From positions 1 through 33,906 of the forward strand of contig CAZVKB010000017.1 of the NCBI GenBank assembly GCA_964627505.1: a stretch of 33,906 nt of DNA, written 5' to 3'. The stretch comes from JACJWR01 sp964627505 (GTDB lineage Bacteria > Actinomycetota > Actinomycetes > S36-B12 > UBA10799). Under the pieces are notes generated by a model. The model was not told the DNA's origin, searched no databases, and worked only from the letters and a program-made list of their open reading frames with translations. A program made the position numbers and the translations under genes. This document shows positions 15,184 to 22,744 of the stretch, in pieces. The first letter of the stretch is position 1. Every line of letters starts with the position of its first letter.

Positions 15184-15942
15184 ATGACGGCTGATGAGAA
15201 TGCCGCGACAGTTGAACTGGCTACCCGGGTGCGCGCCCTGCGGGCGCTCGGCGACCCAGTCCGGCTGCGGGTCGTAGATAGTCTGGAGGGCACCGAATGT
15301 TCTCCTGACGAGTTGGCCGCGATGCTCGGTGTGCCGGGGAATCTCTTGGCTCATCACCTGAAGGTTCTACAGTCAGCGGGACTGATTGTTCGCCATCGGT
15401 CCCACAATGATCGCCGCCGCACGTACCTGCGATTGCGTCACGAGAGATTCGTCGGTCTGCTGCCAGACCCGCCAGCGTTCACGGCGCCCCGGGTGGTCTT
15501 CGTCTGCACCCACAACAGTGCCCGCTCGGTCATGGCCGAGGCCGCATGGCGCGCCACCAGCGAAGTTCCAGCCGCATCCGCTGGGACCCGGCCGGCAGCC
15601 ACTGTCAATCCCCGTGCCGCGGCCACTTTGCAGGCTGCCGGTGTGCTGTCCGCTGCGACCGCCGTTCCGTCGCCACAACATGTGGCAGACGTGCTGGCAC
15701 CGGATGATCTCATCGTCTCAGTCTGCGACGCTGTGCACGAAGAGTTGGCCCCGATGCTCAACAAGCACTTGCATTGGTCGGTACCGGACCCGGTAGCGGC
15801 AGGCACAGAAGCAGCCTTCGCGGCGGCGTTTGCCGACATCGCTGCCAGGGTCGCCGAGTTAGCCCCGCGGGTCCAACTCGACACTCACTCGTCCGGCACA
15901 AGCACAGGTGTATCAGCGCGCAAGGTCTTGCCCTTGAAGTAG
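15184..15942 (+). CDS. ArsR-type regulator fused to a low-molecular-weight phosphatase/arsenate-reductase domain
   Basis: A 252-residue two-domain protein. Residues about 10-90 form an ArsR winged helix (RALGDPVRLRVVDSL, then NLLAHHLKVLQSAGLI). Residues about 102-235 form an LMW phosphatase domain with P-loop CTHNSAR (Cys108-Arg114) and a VPDP acid motif (Asp202). Only three cysteines exist: Cys39 in the ArsR part, Cys108 and Cys181. The usual paired sensor cysteines (ELCVCDL type) of classical ArsR are absent. Start 15184 is chosen from the leaderless promoter; an ATG at 15169 is also in frame. It is divergent from arsC-acr3 and presumably represses them. The C-terminal tail overlaps the convergent permease gene by 58 bp. 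Such fusions are known in Actinomycetota. Confidence 0.9.
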   Translation: MTADENAATVELATRVRALRALGDPVRLRVVDSLEGTECSPDELAAMLGVPGNLLAHHLKVLQSAGLIVRHRSHNDRRRTYLRLRHERFVGLLPDPPAFTAPRVVFVCTHNSARSVMAEAAWRATSEVPAASAGTRPAATVNPRAAATLQAAGVLSAATAVPSPQHVADVLAPDDLIVSVCDAVHEELAPMLNKHLHWSVPDPVAAGTEAAFAAAFADIAARVAELAPRVQLDTHSSGTSTGVSARKVLPLK

Positions 15943-17396
15943 GCCGGCAGGAAAATCATGCAGGCTACCATGAAGACCACCCCGATCAGAATTGACCCGA
16001 CGCCGATCACGAATACCCCACCGATATCCCCGAACGAGGTGTTTCCGTAATCCGGATTGATGGAGTCCACCACACTTTGGATCAGAGCGTAGGTGAGGAT
16101 CACACCGCCGAGCAGTGGGAACAAGAACTTGTTGAGAAACTCCTTGCGGCCGTTGCGGAACGAGTGTTTGCGGAAGTACCACACCGCAGTCAGCGCCGTG
16201 AGCCCGTAATAGAAAGCAATGGCGAAACTGGTGGAGGTCACCGTGTCCTCGAGTACGTTTTCGCTGATGAACGTCAGACCGATGAACAACGCGATCGAGA
16301 CGATTCCCATCATGGACGTCGAGAACGACGGGGTCATGTACTTGGGGTGCACCACCGCGAACCGCTTGGGGATGGCCCGGTACACAGCCATGGCGAGGGT
16401 GCCGCGAGCCGTAGGTAACACGGTCGTCATCATCGACGACATCGCGGACACGAGCACCGTGAACGCCAGTAGTTTTGCCCCTACCTCGCCGAGCACCGGT
16501 TGGGCCCACACCGCAAAAATATCGCTGGCGTTATCTGGGTCATCCAGGCCATCGAGGCCGAGGTACGACAGCGCCGCGATGGTCACCAGCACGTAGATGA
16601 TCATCAGGAAGATGGTGGAGAGCACCGCGGCCTTTCCCGGTGTGCTGGCGGCGTCATCGGATTCCTCGTTCACTGCCAGTGTGGTGTCGAAACCCCAGTA
16701 AATGAACAGACACAGCAGGAACGCTTGGACGAAAGCGTTCCACGACGAGATCTCAAACGGGTTGAACCACGAAAGTTGCGGGATCAGCGAGGCGCCGTCG
16801 ATGCCATCGCCAAACAACACAGCAAATAACGAGACCAGGCTGAGCAGACCGAGGGAAAAAATCTGCAACGCGACCATCGCGAATTGCAGTTTTGCCGCCC
16901 CCTGAATGCCCCGGTACGTCACCCACGTCATGACAGCCACGAATGCACTGCCCACCACGATCAGCGCCAGTTTGTTGCCCGACAAACTGTTCAGGCCGAG
17001 CAGGCTGAACAAGTAGTTGGCGCTCACCTCGGCGGCACTGGTCATGAAGATGACGCCCGCAATGGACATACCCCATCCGCCCATCCACCCGGTTTTCGGC
17101 CCGAAGGCCTTGGCCGCCCAGGTGAACGTCGTGCCACAGTCCGGCACCACCGAATTGAGCTCCCGGTAGGCCACGGCAACCAGCCACATCGGAATGAAGG
17201 CCAGCAGCATCACGATCGGCGCTTGATACCCGACCGCGATCACGACGAAGCCAATAGTGGCAGCCAAACTGTAGGCCGGTGCCGTCGACGCCAACCCGAG
17301 GTTGACGATCGACCACAACCCGAGCGCTCCGGAGTTCAGACCTTTGTCACCGGTGGTGAAGTCTTCGACTTCGCCGGTTACCCCTTCAATTGCCAT
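15885..17396 (-). CDS. APC-superfamily amino acid/polyamine permease
   Basis: A 503-residue membrane protein with about twelve hydrophobic segments. The N-terminal region (LGLWSIVNLGLASTAPAYSLAATIGF) and VPDCGTTFTWAAKAFGP are typical of APC permeases that import amino acids or amines by proton symport. The first 20 residues are acidic and cytoplasmic. A TAGCGT -10-like box lies 6 nt before the ATG, suggesting leaderless expression. It diverges from the saccharopine-dehydrogenase-like gene 100 bp away, which may act on the imported compound. The substrate cannot be read from sequence. Its 3' end overlaps the ArsR-fusion gene tail-to-tail. Confidence 0.88.
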   Translation of the reverse strand: MAIEGVTGEVEDFTTGDKGLNSGALGLWSIVNLGLASTAPAYSLAATIGFVVIAVGYQAPIVMLLAFIPMWLVAVAYRELNSVVPDCGTTFTWAAKAFGPKTGWMGGWGMSIAGVIFMTSAAEVSANYLFSLLGLNSLSGNKLALIVVGSAFVAVMTWVTYRGIQGAAKLQFAMVALQIFSLGLLSLVSLFAVLFGDGIDGASLIPQLSWFNPFEISSWNAFVQAFLLCLFIYWGFDTTLAVNEESDDAASTPGKAAVLSTIFLMIIYVLVTIAALSYLGLDGLDDPDNASDIFAVWAQPVLGEVGAKLLAFTVLVSAMSSMMTTVLPTARGTLAMAVYRAIPKRFAVVHPKYMTPSFSTSMMGIVSIALFIGLTFISENVLEDTVTSTSFAIAFYYGLTALTAVWYFRKHSFRNGRKEFLNKFLFPLLGGVILTYALIQSVVDSINPDYGNTSFGDIGGVFVIGVGSILIGVVFMVACMIFLPAYFKGKTLRADTPVLVPDE

Positions 17397-17496
17397 GGGT
17401 GCACGCTAGGGCACACATGCGGCGGATGCCTGCGGATAGGCTCAGTCGTCTGCATCGATTTCTGTCACCTCGGCTTTGATGAAGGGAAGTTCACTC

Positions 17497-18711
17497 ATGC
17501 GCGTACTCATGGTCGGGGCCGGAGGTGTCGGCACGTCAGCGGCACTGATTGCCGCTCGGCGCGATTTCTTTGAACTCTGGGTGGTCGCCGACTATGACCT
17601 CACCCGCGCCGCCGCATTGGTCGAACGGGTGGGCGATCCGCGTTTCGCGACCGCGCAGGTGGATGCCGGCGATGCCGAGGCAGTCGCGCGGTTGTGTCGG
17701 GAGCACGCCATCACACATGTGCTCAATGTGGTGGATCCCCGGTTTGTCATGGGGATTTTCAACGGCGCGCGGCTAGCCGGTGCTGACTATCTGGACACGG
17801 CCATGAGTCTGTCGGCCAAGCACCCTGAGCACCCCTACTCGCAAGTCGGCGTCAAACTCGGCGACGAGCAGTTTGCGCAGGCTCAGCAATGGGAGGCCGA
17901 CGGCCGGCTCGCGCTCGTGGGCATCGGAGTGGAGCCAGGCCTGGCGGACGTGTTTGCCCGCTACGCCCACGATCACCTGTTCCGCGAGATCAACGAACTC
18001 GGCGTGCGCGACGCCTCCGACATGGAGGTTGTGGGGCACCACTTCGCGCCGTCGTTTTCGATCTGGACCGTCATCGAGGAATGCTTGAACCCGCCGGTGA
18101 TCTGGGAGCAGGACCGCGGCTGGTACACCACCGAGCCGTTCTCAGGTGCGGAGGTGTTCGACTTCCCGGAGGGGATCGGCCCGGTGGAAGTGGTCAATGT
18201 GGAGCACGAAGAAGTGCTGCTGATGCCGCGCTGGATTCCGTGCAAGAAGGTGACGTTCAAGTTCGGCCTGGGCGATGAGTTCATCGAGGTGCTCAAGACT
18301 CTGCACAAGCTTGGCTTGGACCGCACTGAGAAGGTGCGCGTGGGCGACGTGGAAGTGAGCCCGCGCGACGTGGTGGCGGCGTGCCTGCCGGACCCAGCCA
18401 CTTTGGGCGATGCGATCCGAGGCAAGACGTGTGCGGGGCTTTTCGTCGATGGCATCGGCAAGGACGGCATCCCGCGGGCGGTGTACCTCTATCACGTGGC
18501 CGACAACGACTGGACCATGACCGAATACGGCACCCAGGCGGTGGTGTGGCAGACCGCGATGAATCCGGTGGTGGCGTTGGAGCTGCTTGCCACCGGGGCG
18601 TGGTCGGGTGCGGGGGTGTTGGGCCCGGAGGCGTTCGACTCGGTGCCATTCCTGAACCTGCTGCGCGACGGCTACGGTCAGGAATGGGCGATGGAGGAAC
18701 GCCCGGTCTGA
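17497..18711 (+). CDS. Saccharopine dehydrogenase-like NAD(P)-dependent oxidoreductase
   Basis: A 404-residue protein starting directly with a Rossmann motif, MRVLMVGAGGVGTSAALIAARR, and continuing through DYDLTRAAALVERV and HVLNVVDPRFVMGIFNGARLAGADYLDTAM, the pattern of the saccharopine dehydrogenase / carboxyspermidine dehydrogenase superfamily. GAAGGGAAG lies at the right distance before the ATG at 17497, so I reject the TTG seven codons upstream. Relatives act in lysine metabolism or in carboxynorspermidine/homospermidine formation; the polyamine-related window makes the latter worth testing, but I cannot decide. The gene ends in one copy of a 16-bp tandem duplication that separates it from the convergent TetR gene. 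Confidence 0.85.
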   Translation: MRVLMVGAGGVGTSAALIAARRDFFELWVVADYDLTRAAALVERVGDPRFATAQVDAGDAEAVARLCREHAITHVLNVVDPRFVMGIFNGARLAGADYLDTAMSLSAKHPEHPYSQVGVKLGDEQFAQAQQWEADGRLALVGIGVEPGLADVFARYAHDHLFREINELGVRDASDMEVVGHHFAPSFSIWTVIEECLNPPVIWEQDRGWYTTEPFSGAEVFDFPEGIGPVEVVNVEHEEVLLMPRWIPCKKVTFKFGLGDEFIEVLKTLHKLGLDRTEKVRVGDVEVSPRDVVAACLPDPATLGDAIRGKTCAGLFVDGIGKDGIPRAVYLYHVADNDWTMTEYGTQAVVWQTAMNPVVALELLATGAWSGAGVLGPEAFDSVPFLNLLRDGYGQEWAMEERPV

Positions 18712-18725
18712 GGAACGCCCGGTCT
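18694..18725. repeat. Perfect 16-bp tandem duplication between two convergent genes
   Basis: GAGGAACGCCCGGTCT occurs at 18694-18709 and again at 18710-18725 with no mismatch. The plus-strand stop (TGA) is at the junction and the minus-strand TetR stop (TAG) is at the end of copy two. Confidence 0.9.
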
Positions 18726-19452
18726 AGGGCGGCGCAGGCGTTGAGTGCAGTCCCACGTGCGCTAGGGCGTCATCAATTGTGCGCCCGTAGGCGGTCAGGG
18801 CGTCAGTCGTCAGCGGACGCAGCTGACCGAATACCTCCATCACGACGAAGCCGTGAATGCTGATGAAGAGGTCGGTGGTCAACGACAACAGGCCGATGGG
18901 CAGATGGTAGCCGCGACGGGTCATCAGCGCTTCCAGACCTGACCGCTCCGATGCGGAGAGGGACGCTGCCCGGCTGTCCACCTGAGTGTGATCGATGCGA
19001 TCGGCGTGCCATGCCTGCGCCAGGCAGTTGACGAGCAGGTCGCCGACGCGCACTGCCGCCGGGATGGTGCGTTCGGGTGGGGCGGCGTAGCCGGGGACGG
19101 GGGTGCCGTAAGCGAGGGCGAATTCCGCAGGATGTGCCAGCGCCCAGTCGCGATAGGCGTGCAGGGCGGCTCTGATCGCTGTCACCGGATCTGTCTGCTC
19201 TCGAGCGGCCGTTTCGACGTCGTCGGCCTGGGCAGTGAACGCCGCCACCAGGAGTGCAGTGAGCAGGTCGTCGCGGCTGGGGAAGTATCGATAGATCGAC
19301 GACACCCCCATGTCCAGGTCTCGTGCGACTGCTCGCAGCGACAACGCACCAGCACCATCAGCGGCGAGTCGGCGGGTCGCGGTGGCCAGGATCTCGGCGG
19401 TGGTCTGAGCGCGGAGTCGATTCCGTCGGCCGCCAGATGAAGGTTCGGGCAT
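18724..19452 (-). CDS. TetR-family transcriptional regulator
   Basis: A 242-residue regulator. The N-terminal TetR helix-turn-helix is clear: TTAEILATATRRLAADGAGALSLRAVARDLDMGVSSIYRYFPSRDDLL spans roughly residues 17-64. The rest is the usual helical ligand/dimer domain, with a C-terminal WHG-type (TetR_C_25-like) feel. The frame is open far upstream, but the ATG at 19452 gives a normal N-terminus and has a TACACT box 6 nt before it, fitting a leaderless transcript. It is divergent from a DUF4386 membrane protein, and three palindromic sites in the gap suggest it represses that gene and perhaps itself. Confidence 0.92.
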   Translation of the reverse strand: MPEPSSGGRRNRLRAQTTAEILATATRRLAADGAGALSLRAVARDLDMGVSSIYRYFPSRDDLLTALLVAAFTAQADDVETAAREQTDPVTAIRAALHAYRDWALAHPAEFALAYGTPVPGYAAPPERTIPAAVRVGDLLVNCLAQAWHADRIDHTQVDSRAASLSASERSGLEALMTRRGYHLPIGLLSLTTDLFISIHGFVVMEVFGQLRPLTTDALTAYGRTIDDALAHVGLHSTPAPP

Positions 19453-19492
19453 GCGCTGAGTGTAGAGGAATCCGCGTACACCATTCGCAAAG

Positions 19493-19556
19493 AGAGCACT
19501 GCTCTTGACTTCGCTGGGAATTGGCGGAACACTGTTCGCATAGAGTGCAGTGTTCT
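19493..19556. promoter_or_regulatory. Three TetR-type operator sites on the DUF4386 gene promoter
   Basis: Site 1 AGAGCACTGCTCT (19493-19505) and site 2 GGAACACTGTTCG (19526-19538) are odd palindromes around a central C. Site 3 is the same motif on the minus strand (AGAACACTGCACT, 19556-19544). The consensus is RGARCACTGYTCY. A -35 (TTGACT, 19505-19510) with 17-nt spacing to AACACT (19528-19533) places site 1 against the -35, site 2 over the -10 and site 3 just before the AGGAGG ribosome binding site. Confidence 0.65.
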
Positions 19557-19572
19557 CATAAGGAGGTTCATC

Positions 19573-20394
19573 ATGTCCCAGTCGTCGCCCGAGCGCATCA
19601 CAGCCGAATCCGAGGTGCCACCCGAGGCGTCCTTCCCGCTGCCGACTGCCGCAGTGCCCACAATTGGGCGCCCGTGGCTGGTTGCGGGGCTGCTGCTGAT
19701 CGCCGCCGGCGTCGCGGCAGCGATCGGCGCCAGTTGGTTGTCTGTGGGATTCGGCTGGCCGGACGTGTTGGACGCCCCAGGTGGGGAGGCTTTGCCGACC
19801 TTCAGTGCGTCGGCAGCGGCCGTTCGGACAGCTTTCTATCTCATGCTTTTGAGCAGCCTGCTGCTGATCCCGGCTGCCATCTATCTGGAGTCGATCGTGG
19901 GCGGGCCGCTGCAGCCGTCGGCGCGGATGGTCACGGTTTTCGGTGTGCTCGGCGGCTTCTCGCAGATCCTGGGTTGGGTGCGCTGGCCGGTGACGGTGCC
20001 GCATCTGGCAGCGGCCTACGAAGCAGCCAAAGATGAAGCAGCGGCGGACGCTATCGCGGTGTCCTACGACACCCTCAACCGTTACGCGGGTGGGGCGCTC
20101 GGAGAACACTTGGGCTGGCTGTTCCAAGGGTTGTGGGGAGTGGGTCTGGCTGTCCTACTGCTGCGGGTGGTGGGGATTCCGCGTTGGTTCGCGTTCACCG
20201 GGTTGGTGCTCACGCTCCTGTGGCTGCCGATGGTCTGGGGTTCGGGACTGTTCGACATCGAGTGGTTGGCGCCAGTGGGCAGCAGTATTTCGGTGCTCTG
20301 GTACTTCTGGCTAATCGCGCTGGGTGTCCTGCTGATGGTGCGGCGGGTGGGTGCCCGAGACGTGGCTGCCGAGTCGTTGGCTCCCCAGCAGTGA
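19573..20394 (+). CDS. DUF4386-like integral membrane protein of unknown function
   Basis: A 273-residue protein with about six or seven hydrophobic segments after a 30-residue polar N-terminus. The block NRYAGGALGEHLGWLFQGLWGVGLAVLL resembles DUF4386 proteins, whose function is unknown. A strong AGGAGG at 19561-19566 precedes the ATG. Tight operator clustering upstream suggests it is the main target of the divergent TetR regulator, so it may respond to a small molecule or membrane stress. No enzyme motif is visible. Confidence 0.82.
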   Translation: MSQSSPERITAESEVPPEASFPLPTAAVPTIGRPWLVAGLLLIAAGVAAAIGASWLSVGFGWPDVLDAPGGEALPTFSASAAAVRTAFYLMLLSSLLLIPAAIYLESIVGGPLQPSARMVTVFGVLGGFSQILGWVRWPVTVPHLAAAYEAAKDEAAADAIAVSYDTLNRYAGGALGEHLGWLFQGLWGVGLAVLLLRVVGIPRWFAFTGLVLTLLWLPMVWGSGLFDIEWLAPVGSSISVLWYFWLIALGVLLMVRRVGARDVAAESLAPQQ

Positions 20395-20396
20395 TT

Positions 20397-20438
20397 GCTC
20401 AGCGTCACCAAATGCTCAACGTCACCAAATGCTCAGCG
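20397..20438. repeat. 2.5 tandem copies of a 17-bp unit between convergent genes
   Basis: GCTCAGCGTCACCAAAT (20397-20413) is repeated with one change at 20414-20430, and a third partial copy (GCTCAGCG) runs to 20438. It fills the gap between the DUF4386 gene and the end of the glycosyltransferase gene, whose stop codon lies inside the partial copy. Confidence 0.8.
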
Positions 20439-21584
20439 GCGGAGGTCGGCGCTGGCCAGCAGTGCCGCCTCCACCTCCACTACTGAGCGGTCCCAGGAAA
20501 ACTGCTGGGCGAAGTCGCGGGCAGCGCTCGACATTGCGGCGAGTCGCGCCGGGTCTCGCAGCAAGTCCCGCACAGCGTTCTGGAAACCTGCCTCGTCGGC
20601 CACCAGCACACCAGTGGTGCCGTCCACAATTGACTCTTGGGTACCGCCGGCAGAGTAGTAGGCGACTGAGGGCGTGCCCATCAGACCAGCCTCAATAATC
20701 ACCAACCCCCAGCCCTCCTTGACCGACGGTAGGAGATGGAGATCGGCCGCGGCCAGGATGTCGGCCTTCTCCTGCTCAGACACGACGCCGGCGAACCGTA
20801 CGCAATCGCTCACGCCAGCGGCGTGCGCATGTGCCCGCAGTCGAGGTTCCCAGTAGCCGTGACCAGCCACAGTCAGATGAATGTCCGGAAACTCTTCCCG
20901 CAATGCCGCGACCGTATCGATGGCCTGCTCCACCCGCTTGTGGGGCACCAAGCGCCCCAGCACCACCAGCGCCGGTCCGGGTGGGCGCGGCACGGGAACA
21001 TGCGGTTCGGGCAACGGATCGACCCCCGAGTACACCACCCGAATCCGATCCGGGGCAATGCCGAGATCGATGAGTTCGTGTCGGGTGGCTTGGCTGACAG
21101 CCAGAAACTCGGCCTTGCGATACACCCGGGGGCTGGCTGTCGATTCCAACCACCAGCCCAACGCACTTTGCTTCGCCCCCAACACCTGCGACCACTGCTC
21201 GCGATGCACATGGTGCACCAGGTTGAGTACCGGCGTGCGAGTCGCCAGCGGTGACCAAAAAGGCACGCCGTTTTGGATGTCGACGATCACATCGTAGGCA
21301 CGCTGTCGGCGCAGCACGTGTGCGAAGCCGCTGGGATACACACCGAGTCGTCCGCCGTGTCGGAAGAATATCCGGTCATCGCGGGCTTCCATCGCCACCG
21401 ATCCCGGGTACCGGGCAGTCACGACGGTCACTCGATGCCCGCGCGCGGCCAAGCCCGCGGAGACTTGCTCCAGAAAAATCTCCGCCCCACCGGCTTCCGG
21501 GTGCTTGATGTCCCGCCAACTAAGAAACGCCACCCGAAGTTGGGAGCTCGTGGGGCGGTTGAGGGCGAGTGTTGGATCCTTCAC
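20433..21584 (-). CDS. Glycosyltransferase family 4 (GT-B fold)
   Basis: A 383-residue GT4-type enzyme. The N-terminal acceptor domain has the GGAEIFLEQVSAGLAARGH motif near residue 33. The C-terminal nucleotide-sugar domain has VVLGRLVPHKRVEQAI and the E-x7-E region KEGWGLVIIEAG followed by GTPSVAY. It probably transfers a sugar from a nucleotide donor on the cytoplasmic face of the membrane. GTG start; TAGAGT lies 7 nt before it, suggesting leaderless expression. It is divergent from the heptose-phosphate genes across 137 bp. By family and context it resembles, from memory, M. tuberculosis Rv0225; a heptosyl- or mannosyltransferase role is an inference. Confidence 0.9.
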   Translation of the reverse strand: MKDPTLALNRPTSSQLRVAFLSWRDIKHPEAGGAEIFLEQVSAGLAARGHRVTVVTARYPGSVAMEARDDRIFFRHGGRLGVYPSGFAHVLRRQRAYDVIVDIQNGVPFWSPLATRTPVLNLVHHVHREQWSQVLGAKQSALGWWLESTASPRVYRKAEFLAVSQATRHELIDLGIAPDRIRVVYSGVDPLPEPHVPVPRPPGPALVVLGRLVPHKRVEQAIDTVAALREEFPDIHLTVAGHGYWEPRLRAHAHAAGVSDCVRFAGVVSEQEKADILAAADLHLLPSVKEGWGLVIIEAGLMGTPSVAYYSAGGTQESIVDGTTGVLVADEAGFQNAVRDLLRDPARLAAMSSAARDFAQQFSWDRSVVEVEAALLASADLRR

Positions 21585-21663
21585 AGCGCTGACTCTAGGT
21601 GGTCTGGCCGTGAGATGGGCGCAGGGACTCGGTGCGGTTGTTCAGGTTGCACGTCGGTCGGGT

Positions 21664-21713
21664 GCGCGCGGTCGCGCGCCGTGTGAAGAATTCTTCGGGG
21701 TCTTGTGTATCGT
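21664..21713 (+). promoter_or_regulatory. Putative hddA promoter region with two palindromes
   Basis: GCGCGCG-GT-CGCGCGC (21664-21679) and a perfect 12-bp palindrome GAAGAATTCTTC (21685-21696) lie upstream of a TATCGT box (21708-21713), 8 nt before the hddA ATG. There is no good -35, and the AT-rich palindrome sits where one would be, which suggests an activator or repressor site. No Shine-Dalgarno is seen. Confidence 0.35.
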
Positions 21714-21721
21714 GTCGGTCC

Positions 21722-22744
21722 ATGACTGCCGCGATTCGTGCCCGCGCACCATTGCGGGTGAGTTTCGCGGGTGGCGGCACCGACGTCCCGCCTTTTCCGC
21801 AGCGCGAAGGTGGGGCAGTGTTGTCGGCCACCATCAACCGCTATGCCTTTGCTTCGCTGCGCGCGCGGGCGGATCGTGAAATCCGGGTTGATTCGCTGGA
21901 CTTCGCCTCCGGTATCAAATTCGGGATTGATGAGCCCGTGGCTTTCGACGGGGACTTGGATTTGGCCAAAGCGGCGATCCGCCGGTTGGTGCGCCACAGC
22001 GTGGGTGGCTTTGATATTTCGCTGCACTCCAACGCCCCGCCCGGGTCCGGTTTGGGATCGTCCTCGGCCATGGTCGTCGCGCTGGTCGGAGTCCTGCACA
22101 GTTACTACGGGGTGCCGCTCACCCCATACGAAATCGCAAATATCGCCTGCCTGGTGGAGCGCGAAGATCTCGGAATCGCCGGCGGTCTGCAAGACCAGTA
22201 CGCGGCAGCATTCGGCGGTTTCAACTACATCGAGTTCGAGGCCGATCACGTCGTGGTCAATCCGCTGCGCGTTGATGAAGAGACCGTGCGGGAGTTGGAG
22301 TTTCGACTCGTGTTGGCCTACACCGGTCGCACGCGCCAATCCGACGGCATCATCGCTGATCAGGTGCAGCGCTTTGAAACCGGCGTCGAATCTTCCATGC
22401 AAGCGTTGCGGGCGCAACGGGCGTTGGCCAAGTCGATGAAGGACGCGCTGCTGCGCCACCAACTCGATGACATCGGCGAAATGTTGCACGAGGCGTGGGT
22501 CTACAAGCAGATGATGAGTCCGCGGATTTCGACTCCGTTTATTGCGGAGGCCTACGAAGAAGCCCGATCAGCTGGCGCGATCGGCGGGAAGGTCACCGGC
22601 GCAGGTGGGGGCGGCTACATGATTTTCTACTGCGCCGACGGTACGACGCACCGGGTGGCTGAGGCCCTTGTGAAGTGCGGCCTGATGGTCACCGACTTCG
22701 GTTTCAGTAAACAGGGCGTTGTGGCATGGCGGTCCAACCGGTGA
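21722..22744 (+). CDS. hddA: D-glycero-alpha-D-manno-heptose-7-phosphate kinase (GHMP family)
   Basis: A 340-residue GHMP kinase. The N-terminal APLRVSFAGGGTD motif is typical of the HddA and related sugar-kinase group; the ATP-binding loop PPGSGLGSSSA is at residues 106-116; the third GHMP motif GAGGGG is at 293-298. HddA phosphorylates heptose-7-phosphate at C1 on the route to GDP-heptose. The next gene is the matching isomerase and the one after contains the matching phosphatase, which makes this assignment strong. The frame extends 30 codons further upstream but those residues are unlike the family. The stop overlaps the gmhA frame. Confidence 0.9.
   Translation: MTAAIRARAPLRVSFAGGGTDVPPFPQREGGAVLSATINRYAFASLRARADREIRVDSLDFASGIKFGIDEPVAFDGDLDLAKAAIRRLVRHSVGGFDISLHSNAPPGSGLGSSSAMVVALVGVLHSYYGVPLTPYEIANIACLVEREDLGIAGGLQDQYAAAFGGFNYIEFEADHVVVNPLRVDEETVRELEFRLVLAYTGRTRQSDGIIADQVQRFETGVESSMQALRAQRALAKSMKDALLRHQLDDIGEMLHEAWVYKQMMSPRISTPFIAEAYEEARSAGAIGGKVTGAGGGGYMIFYCADGTTHRVAEALVKCGLMVTDFGFSKQGVVAWRSNR

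Noticed and set aside
13617..15942. Arsenic locus as a mobile genetic island
   Set aside because: No transposase, integrase, tRNA or flanking direct repeats were seen, and codon use looks like the neighbours; only the nested repeat beside it is suggestive.
19453..20127. 225-codon N-terminal extension of the TetR gene
   Set aside because: Runs antisense through the DUF4386 gene and is of shadow-like composition; the ATG at 19452 gives a normal TetR N-terminus.
21581..22489. Minus-strand frame of 302 codons opposite hddA
   Set aside because: Antisense to a complete GHMP kinase with all three motifs; composition not protein-like.
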